NCBI GenBank assembly: GCA_963921795.1
Contig: OY997652.1
Location: 19,354,940 to 19,418,939 of the forward strand
DNA from: Nannobrachium achirus
Taxonomy: Eukaryota > Chordata > Actinopteri > Myctophiformes > Myctophidae
DNA: 64,000 nucleotides
Direction of reading: 5' to 3'
A model generated the notes under the pieces. It ran no database searches. It saw nothing but the letters and a program-made list of their open reading frames with translations, and was not told the origin of the DNA. Below, piece after piece: positions 1 through 24,943 of this stretch (the first letter of the stretch is position 1; the number at the start of each line of letters is the position of its first letter). Position numbers and translations under genes: made by a program.

Positions 1-313
1 ACCGTTAGAGGCTATCTTATTGTAGTTTATTTTTAAGCCCTACATACGTTGTATGAGGAATAGTGAAATTTGCTGCTCTACAAGCATAGAGTGCGATCAT
101 ACATGTTGTAAAGATCACCTTTTTTGCGATTATTAGGGGAATTTTGGAACATTCTGGAATTTTTGTATAGCTTTTGATTATTTTATTTGTGTGTGTGTGT
201 GTGTGGGGGGGGGGAGTTTTTTTTTTTTTTAGATTATTTTTGTTTTATTTTACTCTTTGAACACATTTTAAAATCTTTACCTATCGATATGCCCTTTCCT
301 CTTGTCTCTTAAG

Positions 314-1884
314 CTGGGGTGACAGCCCCACTTCCAGGGGAAATCTTCACCCAGTCGTTCAAATCAGCAGGATACACCACTGCCTGCACCCTGAACTGGA
401 CTGGCCTGTTTCTCTTGGGGATGCTCTTCCCTCTGATAGTGGTGAGAACATTGTATCTCTTGCCAGATCAACTCAGGCATGTCATTGCTGTTGGGTATGG
501 GTAGAAACGGGTAGATTGTATATCCGAAATGTTTTTCCTTGTCTTCGCCATGCAAGCCGAAGGCCATGGCCGGAGAGTGTTCGCCCCTGTCCGTTTGTCC
601 TTGTGTGTGTGCCTGTGTGTGTGTCCGTCCTTCTGTCAGTCTGTGAGCTGCTAATCTCCGGCACTGTTGGACCGATCGGCGTGAAACTGTGCACACACAC
701 ACACCCTGGAGGCCAGAGCAGAACCTCTGCCCCACATTTTTCCCATCGGCCTGTTACTCAAGATGGATCTGTCTAATAATTCCATCCTAATTGGCTAAGA
801 TTGCATTCCAAAGTTTACAGGAGTGGCCCGTTTTGAACAAAATGCCTCAAATTATGAATGCCGTGTCTGATTGCCTGATTTGCTCACATATTCCCACTAG
901 GCCAAGAAGAGTCGGCCTCGTGGCAATCTCGCTAGCCATCGTCAAGGAAAAGGTTGAGCTCAGTTTTAACTCGAGCTCAGTTCGGCTGTTCTTGAGAGAC
1001 TAGCCTCGTGGTGACGCTATAACAGGCAGATTCATGTTTTGGCTTAATACTCTTGAACCATAAGGTCATACAATCAAAATTACTTTTCCCTTGATTTCCT
1101 TGGATCCTAACATAATTCCCCAAATATGCCACGCCCATTTTGACCAGGCCTGTTTTCCACTATGTTGCATTTTACAGCAAAGGTCCTCAACATTGAAAAA
1201 TAGCCAATATACAAGCTCACAGCATGTCACAATACGACTTATATACGACAATACTCTTGTACTGTATGATGAAGAAGTGCATTCATTTACAAAAGACATT
1301 TTCTAATAATAAGATATAATATAATAATATAATAATAAGATTTCCACCCTACAGCAACGATATGGAGACATTGATGCTGGTGGCCTTGTGGTTAAGGCGC
1401 ATACAGCGAGTTGTGGGCTCAATCCCAAGCCCAATGACTTGGTCTCTCTCTAGCTGTTTCCTGTCACTCTCAATGCAAATAAAGGCAGGAAAGCCCAAAT
1501 AATATCCCGCTTGTATGCGGTGGCGAAATATTTCTGGGAACTCAGATTATAATGCTGGTTACAATCAACTGAATTCATCAGGTGAAACTGCAGGAAGTGT
1601 CATTACACACACTGTGCTGTTTATGCTCCCTCTGTTATATTTATTTCCTATCTGCCAATGTGTTTCAGGAGCACCTGGACTACTTTTGCTTTCTCATATT
1701 CCTGTGTTTCTGCTTCCTCTCTGGGTTATTTGTGTGGTTCAACGTCCCAGAGACCAAGAATCGGACAGCCCTGGAGATCGCTGTAGAGTTCCAAAAGATG
1801 CACCCAAAAACTGACTCATTGCAAAGAAGAAAGTTCATACTGCCGTCAGCCAATGAAACACAGATATGTCAGACCCGACTCTGA
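314..1884 (+). CDS. SLC2A-family facilitative sugar transporter, last two exons (5' part outside window)
   Basis: Two exons, 314-441 and 1669-1884 (stop TGA 1882-1884), join in phase 0 across an intron starting GTGAGA and ending TTTCAG. The first encodes GEIFTQSFKSAGY followed by transmembrane helix 11 (LNWTGLFLLGMLFPLIV). The second encodes helix 12 and the sugar-porter signature PETKNRT just after it, then a hydrophilic cytosolic tail of about 45 residues. Order and spacing are those of the C-terminus of GLUT proteins, which move hexoses or urate across the plasma membrane. The PETK sequence and tail resemble class II members (GLUT5/9/11 and the fish-specific ones), but this fragment cannot separate slc2a11 from its fish paralogues, so no symbol is given. 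The first coding AATAAA after the stop (2126-2131) lies inside a hAT insertion. The acceptor at 312-313 is inferred from frame and similarity. Confidence 0.85.
442..1668 (+). other. Last intron of the SLC2A gene
   Basis: GT-AG intron of 1227 bp. It holds GT-rich tracts at 598-632, one terminal part of the TCGGGTGGAAACC-type transposon at 1338-1362, and a tRNA-derived SINE at about 1372-1505. Nothing else was recognised. Confidence 0.7.
1372..1505 (+). mobile_element. tRNA-derived SINE
   Basis: Pol III promoter-like boxes in tRNA order: an A box like TGGCCTTGTGGTTAAGG near 1380 and a B box like GGGCTCAATCCC near 1419. A tail contains AATAAAGGCAGGAAAGCCC. The tail type (CTGTC... AATAAAGGC) is shared with the SINE at 58742-58930, so both belong to one family or to related families. 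Boundaries are approximate and no target duplication was found. Confidence 0.65.
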
Positions 1885-1942
1885 TTCTACTCACAATAGG
1901 GCCGAATCACACGGGCTATAATGTGTGCAGTATGCACTACAA

Positions 1943-2381
1943 CAAGGGTCTTCAACGTTTTCAGGCCGAGGACCCCTTAGTTGAGAGAGAGATGAAGCAG
2001 GGACCCCCTCAACCTGTTCGTAGATTCCATATAGTTTCATTGTTTGACAGCACGATTATCAGTGTATTTTGGATTCATGTCAATTTGTGTTTTCAGATGT
2101 AAAACCACTTGAACCGTCAATACTTAATAAACTTGACCTTCTTTCACTCTGTACTTAGTCTGTTCATTTCCCCCTCTGAACCAAACCTCTTTGCTGAACT
2201 GCGAGGCGTTGTGAGCTTGTAGATCGGCTATTTTTGGCTAAAGTTCTCAGGATATGGACCTTAAGTGGTTAATATAAAAAAGGAGAAAAAACATGTTCTA
2301 TCACACAAAGATTTGGAGGACCCCCTGTAGTAACTCTGAGGACCCCCTAGGGGTCCCGGAACCCCCTGTTGAAGACCCCTG
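1943..2381. mobile_element. hAT-type non-autonomous element, 439 bp, with perfect 8-bp target duplication
   Basis: Terminal inverted repeats CAAGGGTCTTCAACG and its complement GTTGAAGACCCCTG bound the element. The 8-bp duplication CACTACAA is present at 1935-1942 and again at 2382-2389. Eight-base duplications and CAG...CTG ends are typical of hAT transposons. The element is a second copy, in opposite orientation, of the one at 58249-58676. It keeps only one arm of the internal palindrome (about 2198-2239), so the other arm was lost. It carries AATAAA at 2126-2131, 242 bp after the SLC2A stop codon. Confidence 0.9.
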
Positions 2382-3344
2382 CACTACAACCTTGGTTTTT
2401 AACCTTTTCTGGATAAGGGCCCACTTGAAAAGCTCAAAAGCGGGTCAATGCGCCTTTTCAGAGAATGTTTATTTTAATGATCAATCAGTTGATTGTGTTC
2501 CAACTTTGATCAATGGAACTGACATAGTATAATGTTAAATATAGCAGTATCGTTTTTTTTTTTTTTTTTTTTGATGGGATATATTGCATTTTATTTGTAT
2601 TTGTATCTAATCTACTTTATTAATTATTCAATGGTATCCAATCCACCAAAATAACATGTATCAAGTTATGTTTTTATATATAGGCTACTGTATTTATTAA
2701 TATTATTTGATGTCTTATGTTGAAATATGGTCATTCTCTTTGAGTTATCGCAGAGTTGTATGTTTTCATTAACCAAGGATTTTTCAATTGTGATCCATTT
2801 CAAACATGAAGACATCCCTAATAACACTTAGAGCACAAGTAAAACTGTGATGAATCAAGGAGCATGGTGGATTTTTCAAATGCAGTGTTACAGATAATAA
2901 TCACTGTGCCTAAGATGCTCTCTATTCTCAAGCTCTTTGGTTCAAATCCCACCACGGGGGACCTTTCCTGCAAAGCATGTTTTGAAGACAAACAATTTAA
3001 GGAAAACTCAATTGAAAAAAGGAGTATTTATTAGTTCGCGATGACCAAAACTATAGCAGTTTTAGTCAACCATAACTATACAAGATTTAATTAATCAAGT
3101 AATATGCTTTGGTGTTTTTCAAAAGTGTGTCATTATGGCCACAGCTTCTCTTTGATTTGCTGAATTAAGTTTAATTGAGAAGACACCACTGTAAACAACT
3201 ACACTCATGGTGTGGCGTGCAGACTTGATAAAACCAATGTGATTCCAATCTGGATAGGCCAAAAATCTGATTTGGGCTACCAGTGTGAACATAGCCTTGG
3301 GCATGAGTTGCATGTCAATGCTGTTCAGTCTTTTCCAGCTCTGA

Positions 3345-3690
3345 CCGTGGTGGAAGAACTACTCACATTCTTTACTTAAGTCAAAGTATCAATACTGCAA
3401 CATGGAATCAAAGTGAATTATTATTATTTTATTTTTTTGAAAATAGCAGATCTACAAGCTCACGCACCACGACTCATTGTGAGCTCATGTAAAGTATGTT
3501 TCTGTAATAAAAAATCTAAATCTACAAAGAAACAAGTTGCGAAAGTTGTCAAATAAATGTAGTGGAGTAAAAGTACAATATTTGGATCAGATGTAGTGGA
3601 GTAAGTAAAAGTATTGGAAATTGGAAATACTCAAAGTACAAATACCTAAAAAATTGCACTTAATTACAGTACTACTTTCCAGTCCACCAC
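3345..3690. mobile_element. GTGGAAAAAGTACT-type MITE containing the GATCTACAAGCTC palindrome
   Basis: Reads GTGGTGGAAGAACTACTC then ...TATCAATACTGCAA near the left end, and GTACAAATACCT ... CAGTCCACCACTACC at the right. The same termini recur at 8757-8843, 16664-17083, 35839-36324 and 54573-54894. A degraded palindromic module sits inside (3439-3495): the left arm is intact and the right arm eroded. I recognise the sequence as a common fish repeat but cannot name its superfamily. Confidence 0.65.
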
Positions 3691-4369
3691 TACCACTCAA
3701 TGAATTTTGACAAACTGCCAAACTAGTCTTTAGTTTATTTGCAGCTCGCAAGTAAGTAATTTTCAAGATGCATGGTGTCAATTTAGACTTCCTCTCTCTG
3801 ATGAATTCTCAACCATTGTTTTCATTGTTATACTGTATGTTAAGTCTTTTTGGATAGTTATTTGAGCATTATCAAAGTTGAGGTTTCTTCTTATCAGACC
3901 ACCCCTGGCTTTCATGTGGTGACGAATGACAAGGAGATTAGGCGTGACTAGGCATGACGCCTAGTTTTTATAACCCCAGTAAAACAAAAAGTAATGCTAA
4001 AGTCTACCACAATATTGACCACAATAAACCAGTAAATAAACCTAAATCGGGAGATAAGCGACCATCAGGTCGCATACACAAACTTTGGAAGGCAATGGTA
4101 GCCAATCAGGTGGGAATGGGACAAATCCATGTTGATGACATGACTTTAGAGATAATGTGTACCGTGATTTTAGGGCAAAATCTGTAGGAGCAGTGTCCAA
4201 AAATGGGTTTAGCAAGAATCTGCCTTATGTTGGCGCTAGAAGAGGGCCATGTGATAAATGAAGGTGGAGGTTGTGGTTTGGCAGCCAAGGAGTGTGTGTG
4301 CAAAGTTTGGCATGAATAGGGGCAACGGTGGCAGAGATATGAGTAGGGCAAAAGTGTGACGTGACGTGA

Positions 4370-4414
4370 GACGGACGGACAGACAGATAGACAGACAGAC
4401 AGACTGACTGACAG
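4370..4414. repeat. (GACA/GACT)n microsatellite at the end of a dispersed repeat
   Basis: Imperfect GACG/GACA/GACT tetranucleotide run of about 45 bp. It follows a stretch (about 4180-4369) that looks like a dispersed repeat tail ending in such tetranucleotides. Confidence 0.7.
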
Positions 4415-4587
4415 CCGGGGGAGGTTTTGATAGTAACTGCGACCTGACGGTAGCAACTAAATATGTGTTGATGTTTTGTTTGTTTTTTGAAAAAACATCT
4501 TAGGTTGATTCAATTGATCTATAGGTCACTATTTTTACAAAAGTAGAATATATCCAATAGATTTGTTAGATGATAATTATTATATAT

Positions 4588-4730
4588 CAGTGGTATACTC
4601 AAAGTGGATTTCAGGGACTCTCTACTTTATGGGGGTCTACAAGTCTGTAACTTTGACAGTGTACAAATGGAACCAAATGGACCCATTTAGTAAGGGGAGA
4701 CCTTCATATTTCAAAGTTTGAGAACCACTG
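4588..4730. mobile_element. Short hAT-like MITE (CAGTGG...CACTG ends)
   Basis: Starts CAGTGGTATACTCAAAGTGG and ends TTTGAGAACCACTG, giving near-matching inverted termini 143 bp apart. Flanking 8-mers do not match clearly, so a target duplication is not claimed. Internally it contains the second recurrent module, GGAACCAAATGGACCCATTT, at about 4668-4688. Confidence 0.65.
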
Positions 4731-5639
4731 CGAAATTATTACCCATATCAAGGGTGCCAAGCAACAGCAGTCAGACCAGGTTGTGTTGAGTGTTGCCATG
4801 GCAGGGTGGTCATATAGAGCAGGTTCTCAGGTTATTATCAGGATGGTCTGGCCTTTGGCAAACAGACACTGGGGCAAACCTCAGGCTTCCTGAACAGAAA
4901 ACAATCACAGGGGAATGGGATGGGACTGTTAACATTCCATTTCCAACATAATAGTTAAGTCTGCAAACTCATATGAAATGTAGGCAAGGCCTACTTGTGC
5001 TATACAAATAAAACTGCCTTGCCTTATTTACCAAATACAGGTTTAACTTTTTTTTCCAGCTTAACTACTCTGGGATTCTATACATAGGTCTTTACGTTTA
5101 TTGCTTATATTATGTTGATGATTTCTTGCCTATGTCTTTAAATATCTAGATGAATTGAATACAGTATAGCCATATAGGACCACAATGGAAACAAGCCCTT
5201 CGAGTTTTTTGTGTTACACTTGTAGCATCATTGTATCATTCATCTTTCCACTGTACTTGCAAACTGTTATTTAAGTAGCCTATTCAACAATCAATAAATC
5301 AATCAAAAGCTGTGGATTCGCTTGGCCTAATAATGTTAAAAACATGTGGTTCTCAAACTTTTGTATAACCCACCCCTAAATTAGGCTATTTTGTAATGTT
5401 TTGCTTGTATATCGCCTATTTTCAAAAAGCCTATGTAGACCCAACCCAAGAGTCAAGAGACTATAGGGTTAAAGTGGCTGAACTGATACTACTGTAGGCT
5501 ATTAACTCATTTTGGGCCCCCCTGTAACGACCCACTTTGATCCTAATTATTATTAATTGTGTATACACCTTGTTTCTTGTTTGCCAGCACGGGGTATTTT
5601 CCCACATAGACTACTGACTTTATAAATAGTTTCTCGCTG

Positions 5640-5969
5640 GTGCGTAGGCGGAGACCCCGTGCGTACGCGCGCCTCTCCCCGTATGCATGTGTGCGCCTCT
5701 CTGATAACACAATCTTGATGTTCAAAGCGAATTTCGAGTTGGACTTTTGGGTACAATAACAGCCAAGACGGGGCTCATGCGCGTCTCCCAAAAGCCCATT
5801 TACATCACCGAGCAAAGAATATGGGAGGGTTTTCAGACTAGTACGAAGCCAATGGGGAAGCATTTGGCCCTCCGCGTATTGGCTACAAGAAAAGACGAGA
5901 TGACAGACTCTATTGCAAAAGTGGAGAGGAGGCGCTACTGATGTGAGGGAGACTCAAACAGCGAGCGTC
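5640..5969 (+). promoter_or_regulatory. Candidate promoter / 5' UTR of the nt5c2l1-like gene
   Basis: A locally CpG-rich stretch (several GCGTACGCGCG-like runs at 5640-5700) precedes the start codon in an AT-rich neighbourhood. Two CCAAT boxes are visible: GCCAAT at 5848-5853 and ATTGG (inverted CCAAT) at 5878-5882. They lie about 90-120 bp upstream of the ATG at 5970. No TATA box is obvious. The transcription start is not determined. Confidence 0.55.
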
Positions 5970-19325
<13,356 letters not shown>

Positions 19326-20278
19326 GTTATGCACTGCTGTAAGATGTGTGTCGCACATCACACACGTGATCAACCTCGGTAGGCTCTGGGCCCGGGTGAG
19401 GGTGTCTGTGTGCTTGTGCCAGTCCCATCTCCATTTGTCTGGTGCAACTGCAAAATAGACTGTCACTCCGGAGTGGGGTTGTACAGACACAGTCGCCGCT
19501 GCAAGAAATGACGACGACCCCACAGGTGCAATCCATCACCATCACAGATGGACAGACCTTTTTTTAATGGATACAGTACATTGTCACACACCAAAATCTA
19601 GCAAAAATCTTACTACAAGCTAACAATGTGTTGGGAGCTTGTATTTCAGCTATGTTTGCTTCTTTTTTAAGTCAAAGTGAAAGTGGTTAAGTGTCTCTGT
19701 GGGTTTTGTAAATATTCAATCTATGAAAAGCAAGTGCTTTTGACCAAATAACAACTTCATTGGATCCATTGGAACACAGTTTTGTTTTGTTTTTTCATTT
19801 CCTGAAAAGTTATGTTTTTGGTTCCCACCCGAATGTGACAATTCTACATATCTGGTGTTCCTCTCTGCAGCATCTTCTGAATGAAAATTACATGCTCATA
19901 TGCTCTTATGCTGTAGGCTACATTGAACCTGGTCTTCTTTTTGGTTGAAATGTGTTTGGAAAGTTTACTATTTAGTCCCCATCCTTGAGCTGATACTATA
20001 TATGAGATTTTAAATTAATTTGAGAACCACTGGCCTACATCGTATGTAACTGCCTGCGCTGCATCTTTTGACCTCTGGGTGGCATTACATTTCCACTCTA
20101 CCACAGTACAGAACGTTGGTGGTTTCGTGGTTTGTAGATGCCCTTTGACACAGCCCAGCTAATTTCATCTTCCTCTCTTCACCTCAAAGAGAAAACAGCA
20201 ATACTCTCAAGTTTTGTATTGTTATATTCTGACTATATCCTGACTATATCCTGATCCCTGACACGGGCTATTTAGTCG

Positions 20279-20284
20279 AATAAA
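20279..20284 (+). terminator. Candidate poly(A) signal of nt5c2l1
   Basis: First AATAAA on the + strand after the stop at 19323-19325. It would give a 3' UTR of about 0.95 kb. There is no other support. Confidence 0.35.
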
Positions 20285-22380
20285 GAAGGTAGAATCACCT
20301 AAACACAGGCAGAACTAGGCTACTACCTCGTTTGAAACCTGTACCGTTCCTTGTGGAGATTGATAACGTTGTAATGCCTCAACAACACAAAAACAAACGA
20401 AGTTACACCTTCCGTGTCACTCTCTTTTGCTATTTTCTGTGCGCAACACCGTCATAAGGCGGAACATAAATTAAGTGTTTTTTCTTGGCTCTTGCCTCTC
20501 GGGCACCCATGCTTTCATGGCAGCTAATCAAATGACAGCTGGTGTGGAAGTGTGATCTTTCGTGTGCACTTTTGCACTAGTTCAGTCACTTCAGTGGTTC
20601 TCAAACGTTTTCATGTCAAGGACCCCCAAATTGAAACCTATTAGCCCACGGACCCCGATAAAAGAAGATTTTTACGGCTCTAGCAGTGATTCTCAACCCT
20701 TTTAATTTCAAGGACAGCCAGTTTGACATATAGGCTACGGACCCCCATTTAATGGCATTTCTATGTCTGGGACCACAATTTATATTGTAATATCAATGTT
20801 AATTCAAATGGAACCATGGGTCCATTTGTAGCCTATACCCTCTCAGAGTTACATACCCATTAGGCTCCATTTGGTTCCTATCATTTAGCAGGGAACCCCT
20901 GGCCTAGAACTCCCTCCAGGACCCCTGGGGGTCCCCGGACCCCACTTTGAGACAATGCACTAAATGAACACTCCTTGTGCAGTAGGATACAAAACGATAG
21001 ACACATTTCTTGCAGTGTGGTGTTGACAGCTTGTTTACAAGGCCTTTTACATGCAGGGATGTCGTTATTTTGGCTATGTATTTTGTATTTAAATCAAAAA
21101 GTATTTGTTAAAAGGTTGAGCTCAGTTTGTTATTCTAGTATTAATCATTGGTGTTTGTTCAGTAATAGGGTCTCCCCATTTTCAGGTGGTCACACATTAT
21201 CATCTGTTTATTATCTTCAATTTTACAGTGTTCCAATTTTGTCTGCTCACATTTTGTTTCATAACTCATTTCCCTTGTTTATCCTGTTGTACTGTATGAG
21301 TTCACTCTCCTTATTGGATAGAATTGCTATCCCAACCTAAACATTTGTTTAAAGAGCATGGATAGATTTGAGAGACCCATTACTATCAACTCTAGCTAAT
21401 ATCACTCTAGCAATGGTTACTATCAGAATATAGAGCTTTTTAACATTTCTCTCTGAGGAAGCATAGCCTGTATTGACTTTGGAATACTGGCCTCAGGAGA
21501 TAATCATAATTGTTTGATTACATCTCTGATTATGACAATAACATGGCATAGCATGATGATTAAAAGATAGTATCGGAGATGGTGGAACAGTAGACACATT
21601 TAAACCATGTATCTTCTGATGTAATTTTCAAAACATGGCATTGGACCTACACAGGCTATTACAGGTGCCAGCTTAGAACAGAGAAATCATGTTCAATTCA
21701 AACTCATGTTTGAACTGTTTCAAAAAGTTGTTTTCTAATAGAAAACTACTACAACTTTAGATAATTGCTCTCTATGATTCAACTTTGAGCCAGGGTATTA
21801 AGTTGATATTTCACTATGCTCATGCACAGTATAGTTCATGGTGCATTGTTACGTCTTAATCAGAACCAATTTAAATTGTGTGCATTTATCCAAAACAAAT
21901 CATTCCCATGATTGTGAGAGAAATGTGATATAGGGTCAGGCAAACAAAAAACACAAGTAGTAAAATGTATAATTTGAAGAAAAATAAATACACATTTTAT
22001 GATGTAACTTTGTAACTTTATGAACAAGCTCAGCAAGTTATTTTGTGATTTATTTCTGTAGTTCAAGTAAAAAAAATAAGAAAAGACAATTGAGTTCAAC
22101 TTTCCTTTTAAAACTCAAGTCAGACCCAATATGACAGCCTACAGTAAATGAAAATAAATGAGTTACTGACTGGAAATACATTTTATTAAATGCTCTGACC
22201 AAAGCCATCTGAAACAATGACATACATGTTTGTTGACATAACCAAATACCTAGTTAGAAATTGAGATACACTTTTCCAGAAGATCTTGTGTATGTACAAT
22301 TGACCTAGACTCTGTAAACTAGACTTTTAAAACCCCAGCTTATAAAACAGATTTAGATATTTAGACAAAATAACAGAATG
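20285..22380. other. Intergenic interval: hAT-like repeats, otherwise unrecognised
   Basis: Holds a hAT-like element from about 20592 (CAGTGGTTCTCAAACG) to 20960 (CACTTTGAGACAATGCAC), with another terminus nested at 20684 and the GGAACCATGGGTCCATTTG module near 20811-20880. From 20961 to 22380 the sequence is AT-rich and I recognise no gene or repeat. Confidence 0.5.
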
Positions 22381-22400
22381 ATATCAATTGAATAAAATTC

Positions 22401-22406
22401 TTTATT
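22401..22406 (-). terminator. Candidate poly(A) signal for the minus-strand microRNA host transcript
   Basis: TTTATT on + (AATAAA on -), about 1.9 kb downstream of the miR-301 hairpin. It pairs with AATAAA on the + strand at 22391-22396 to form a small inverted repeat (TTGAATAAAATTCTTTATTC), so a signal exists in each direction. Use is inferred. Confidence 0.35.
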
Positions 22407-24314
22407 CAACGACAAGTTGACAAAAGTAAAAAGATTAAAACAGACCAGTTTCACCTTCTAAAAAAATGGTTACAAATGTCACCTTTGTATTGGCTGATCT
22501 TTGGTTTTTCCAATACTTTCCCTCCCTAGCATGGACTTCCACTTAAATCAAGAATTTCAAAAAAAAGATTAATCAACACAATTCAGATTTTCTTGAACAA
22601 CAAGACCATAAACGCATGCAATGAATAGATCCAGCTACAGGCAAATACGTTTGTTTTATGTGGAACAATTGGAATGTGGAGTGTTTCACATATTTAGGGA
22701 AAATCTGGTTCTCATTAACTCATTAGCTTATATTCTCTGCAGTTTAGTTTGCAGCGGCGCTTGTCTGATCCACACAAAGTGCTCCTCAAAAAGCACCACT
22801 GACATGTTAAGATTTTGTTGCAGAATACTTTGGTTCTCTTTCACAATAAAATCCCCTTGCTGTTAATTTAACTCTGAAGAGTGTACAAATGGAACCCATT
22901 TGTACACGCCTCGGAGTTAAATGAACACTGAGGATTTTTCTCACTGTGCTCCAGTCAGATAACTGCAGAAGCACCACCGTCCCCCATTCCACACATTCCA
23001 GGATTTCCCAGAAAGCATTGCAAGCAAGCCTAAACAAGTCACGTTCTTTACTCAGGAAGAATTTCACACAGTCAAGTGGTGGAGATTTGCTCTAGCCCAA
23101 GTTTGAATACAGGTTTCAATGTAGATTTCCTTCGCCGTGCACTCAGATAAATAAACCTTCACCTCCGAGTAATTTCATGAAATATTCTGCAACTTTTATG
23201 GTCCGAAAGAATGAAAGTAGCTGTGGGCTTTATTAGACCTTAGCAGCTGGAACAAACATGCTTTCATATGTGAGGCATTGTATAGGAATGTAAGGGGATA
23301 GTCTGAAAGCATGGCATGTGTATCATGGAGGTAGAATCTTTAGGCTACCAGACATGTTTCACCATCTCAATTCTAATAGCGTACAGTTGTGGTAGTTTAC
23401 AACCAGAGTTGGTTAAACATTTCTACCCAAAAGGTACTGGCAGTCATAAAACGACCACAACATTTTCTTCTTGTTCTTGTAGATTCAAGCATAATGCACA
23501 CACCGGAGCAAAGGTGAAGTGAGACCCCATGGCAGTGCAGGGATAGCAGGCCATAGAGACAGAGAGAGAACAGGGCCTGTTCCCAACATTCCTCCCTAAC
23601 TTCCCCTCCCCCATCGACCTGCCACCACTGAGGATGCTCAAAAACACATTCAGTTCAACTCTCTCCCTTTTCTGTATTTTAGCTGGAACTTTTGACATTT
23701 AGCCTACATACAGGTATACACTGCAACACTGTTGGATCTGCCGACACAACAAACAAACGAGCTAGACAGCCTAACAGAATACTCCTCTCTTGAAGAGGAC
23801 TTGGATTTGAACAAATGCTCTAAAATTATAAAACATAATATATCTCATGATGACAAAAATGGGCATATTCATTTGATGGAGAGATAGCAGAACCAAATAG
23901 ATATGGCTACTACCACAACTTATAGGAAAATTGACTATTGATAACAATTTCTACTTTAGTTTTCAATTTGTCTGTACTTATTTCTTTGCACCTTGATGAG
24001 CATATTGATCAGCAGTCTGGTAAAAAACATGTTTTTTTTGTTTTCGTTTTTGGCAGATCTACAACGACACGTTGTGAGATTGTAGATGGGCTAATGTTTG
24101 GTGAAGAGATTGGTGTGGACGAGAAAGGAGATCCAAGTACAGTTGCAAGTTAAGTCTGTTGGGGCAAGTTAAGAAGTTAAGAATGGAGGGTTTAAAGTGG
24201 TTAAAACTCATCTTGTGTACTGTGTGAAACTATCGTTTTGTGCATGGCACCAATCAGATCCTCACAAATTTCCGCAGCATTTTAAAGCAAGCCTTTAACA
24301 GTAGCTCAGACTGA

Positions 24315-24401
24315 GCTGAGGCCAAATGCTATGACAATACTATTGCACTGCTAGAATGGATGGTACAGTAGTGCAACATTGTCAAAGCAGCTGACCTCAG
24401 C
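24315..24401 (-). ncRNA. mir301: miR-301 family microRNA precursor
   Basis: On the minus strand the 87 nt fold into a stem closed by GCTGAGG...CCTCAGC. The 3' arm (24350 down to 24328) reads CAGTGCAATAGTATTG then TCATAGC. That equals miR-301 with its AGTGCAA seed, apart from one base near the 3' end of the mature RNA (TCATAGC where miR-301a has TCAAAGC). The 5' arm (24388 to 24366) reads GCTTTGACAATGTTGCAC then TACTG, resembling the miR-301 passenger strand. The loop region CTAGCAGTGC and 5'-arm GCACTACTGTAC also match the known precursor. miR-301 shares its seed with miR-130/454 and acts in Argonaute-mediated repression. The paralogue letter is undetermined. Confidence 0.9.
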
Positions 24402-24866
24402 ATGTGTCAGCACGTGGACATGCGGACTGCCATTCTCCATTGCCAAACTAAAATCACATTTCCATAAGCCTCAATAGTATGTACCCCATATATACACACT
24501 CTGTCTGTATGAGAAATTATGACATGCCCAGATTGTTTGTTCTGATGTGTATGTGACCATGGCTGACTGGGCCAAAATGTAGGCGATACAGATTGAGGAT
24601 ATATATTATATATTTGTAATATGTATAAATCATGATCATCAACTCATCATAAACACTCCAGATAGATAGTCATAACACATTTTAAACACCTTGCTGACTG
24701 AGAATTGATAGAGAACACATATTTTTTTGTATCATTAGCATACCATTGAGCAAATGGGTATTTTTTTTTTATTCAAAAGGCACATTTACATAACATCCAT
24801 GGCCTGACTGCATATGAGGGGCAGGAGGTTAAGGGGAAGTGTGAGGGAAGTGTGGGTCTCCGTTTC

Positions 24867-24943
24867 ATCAGCCAATGCCCTTTTAATATTGCACTGCTCA
24901 TCGCAGTGTCCAGTAGTGCAACAGAAAAAGGGCAGTGGACGAC
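24867..24943 (-). ncRNA. mir130c: miR-130 family microRNA precursor (miR-130c-like)
   Basis: The minus strand forms a stem-loop. The 3' arm at 24896-24875 reads CAGTGCAATATTAAAAGG then GCAT: the miR-130 seed AGTGCAA and the family's AAAGGGCAT ending, agreeing with the form I recall as fish miR-130c. The 5' arm (24933-24910) reads GCCCTTTTTCTGTTGCAC then TACTGG, like the miR-130b passenger strand. It lies 474 bp upstream, in transcript sense, of the miR-301 hairpin. This is the same miR-130/miR-301 pairing found in other vertebrates. The c suffix is from memory. Confidence 0.9.

Larger units (their letters stand above)
2390..5640. other. Intergenic interval between SLC2A and nt5c2l1 genes: repeats only
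   Basis: No coding exon was recognised. Contents in order: T-tract about 2552-2572; a tRNA-like SINE remnant near 2905-2960 (B-box-like GGTTCAAATCCC); a GTGGAAAAAGTACT-type MITE at 3345-3690; a repeat ending in a GACA/GACT microsatellite at 4370-4414; a short CAGTGG-ended hAT-like element at 4588-4730; and a diverged copy starting TGGTTCTCAAAC near 5347. Confidence 0.55.

Noticed and set aside
1380..1440. tRNA gene
   Set aside because: A and B boxes are present, but no complete cloverleaf is visible and a SINE tail follows. The same applies to 58742-58930 and 60746-61033.
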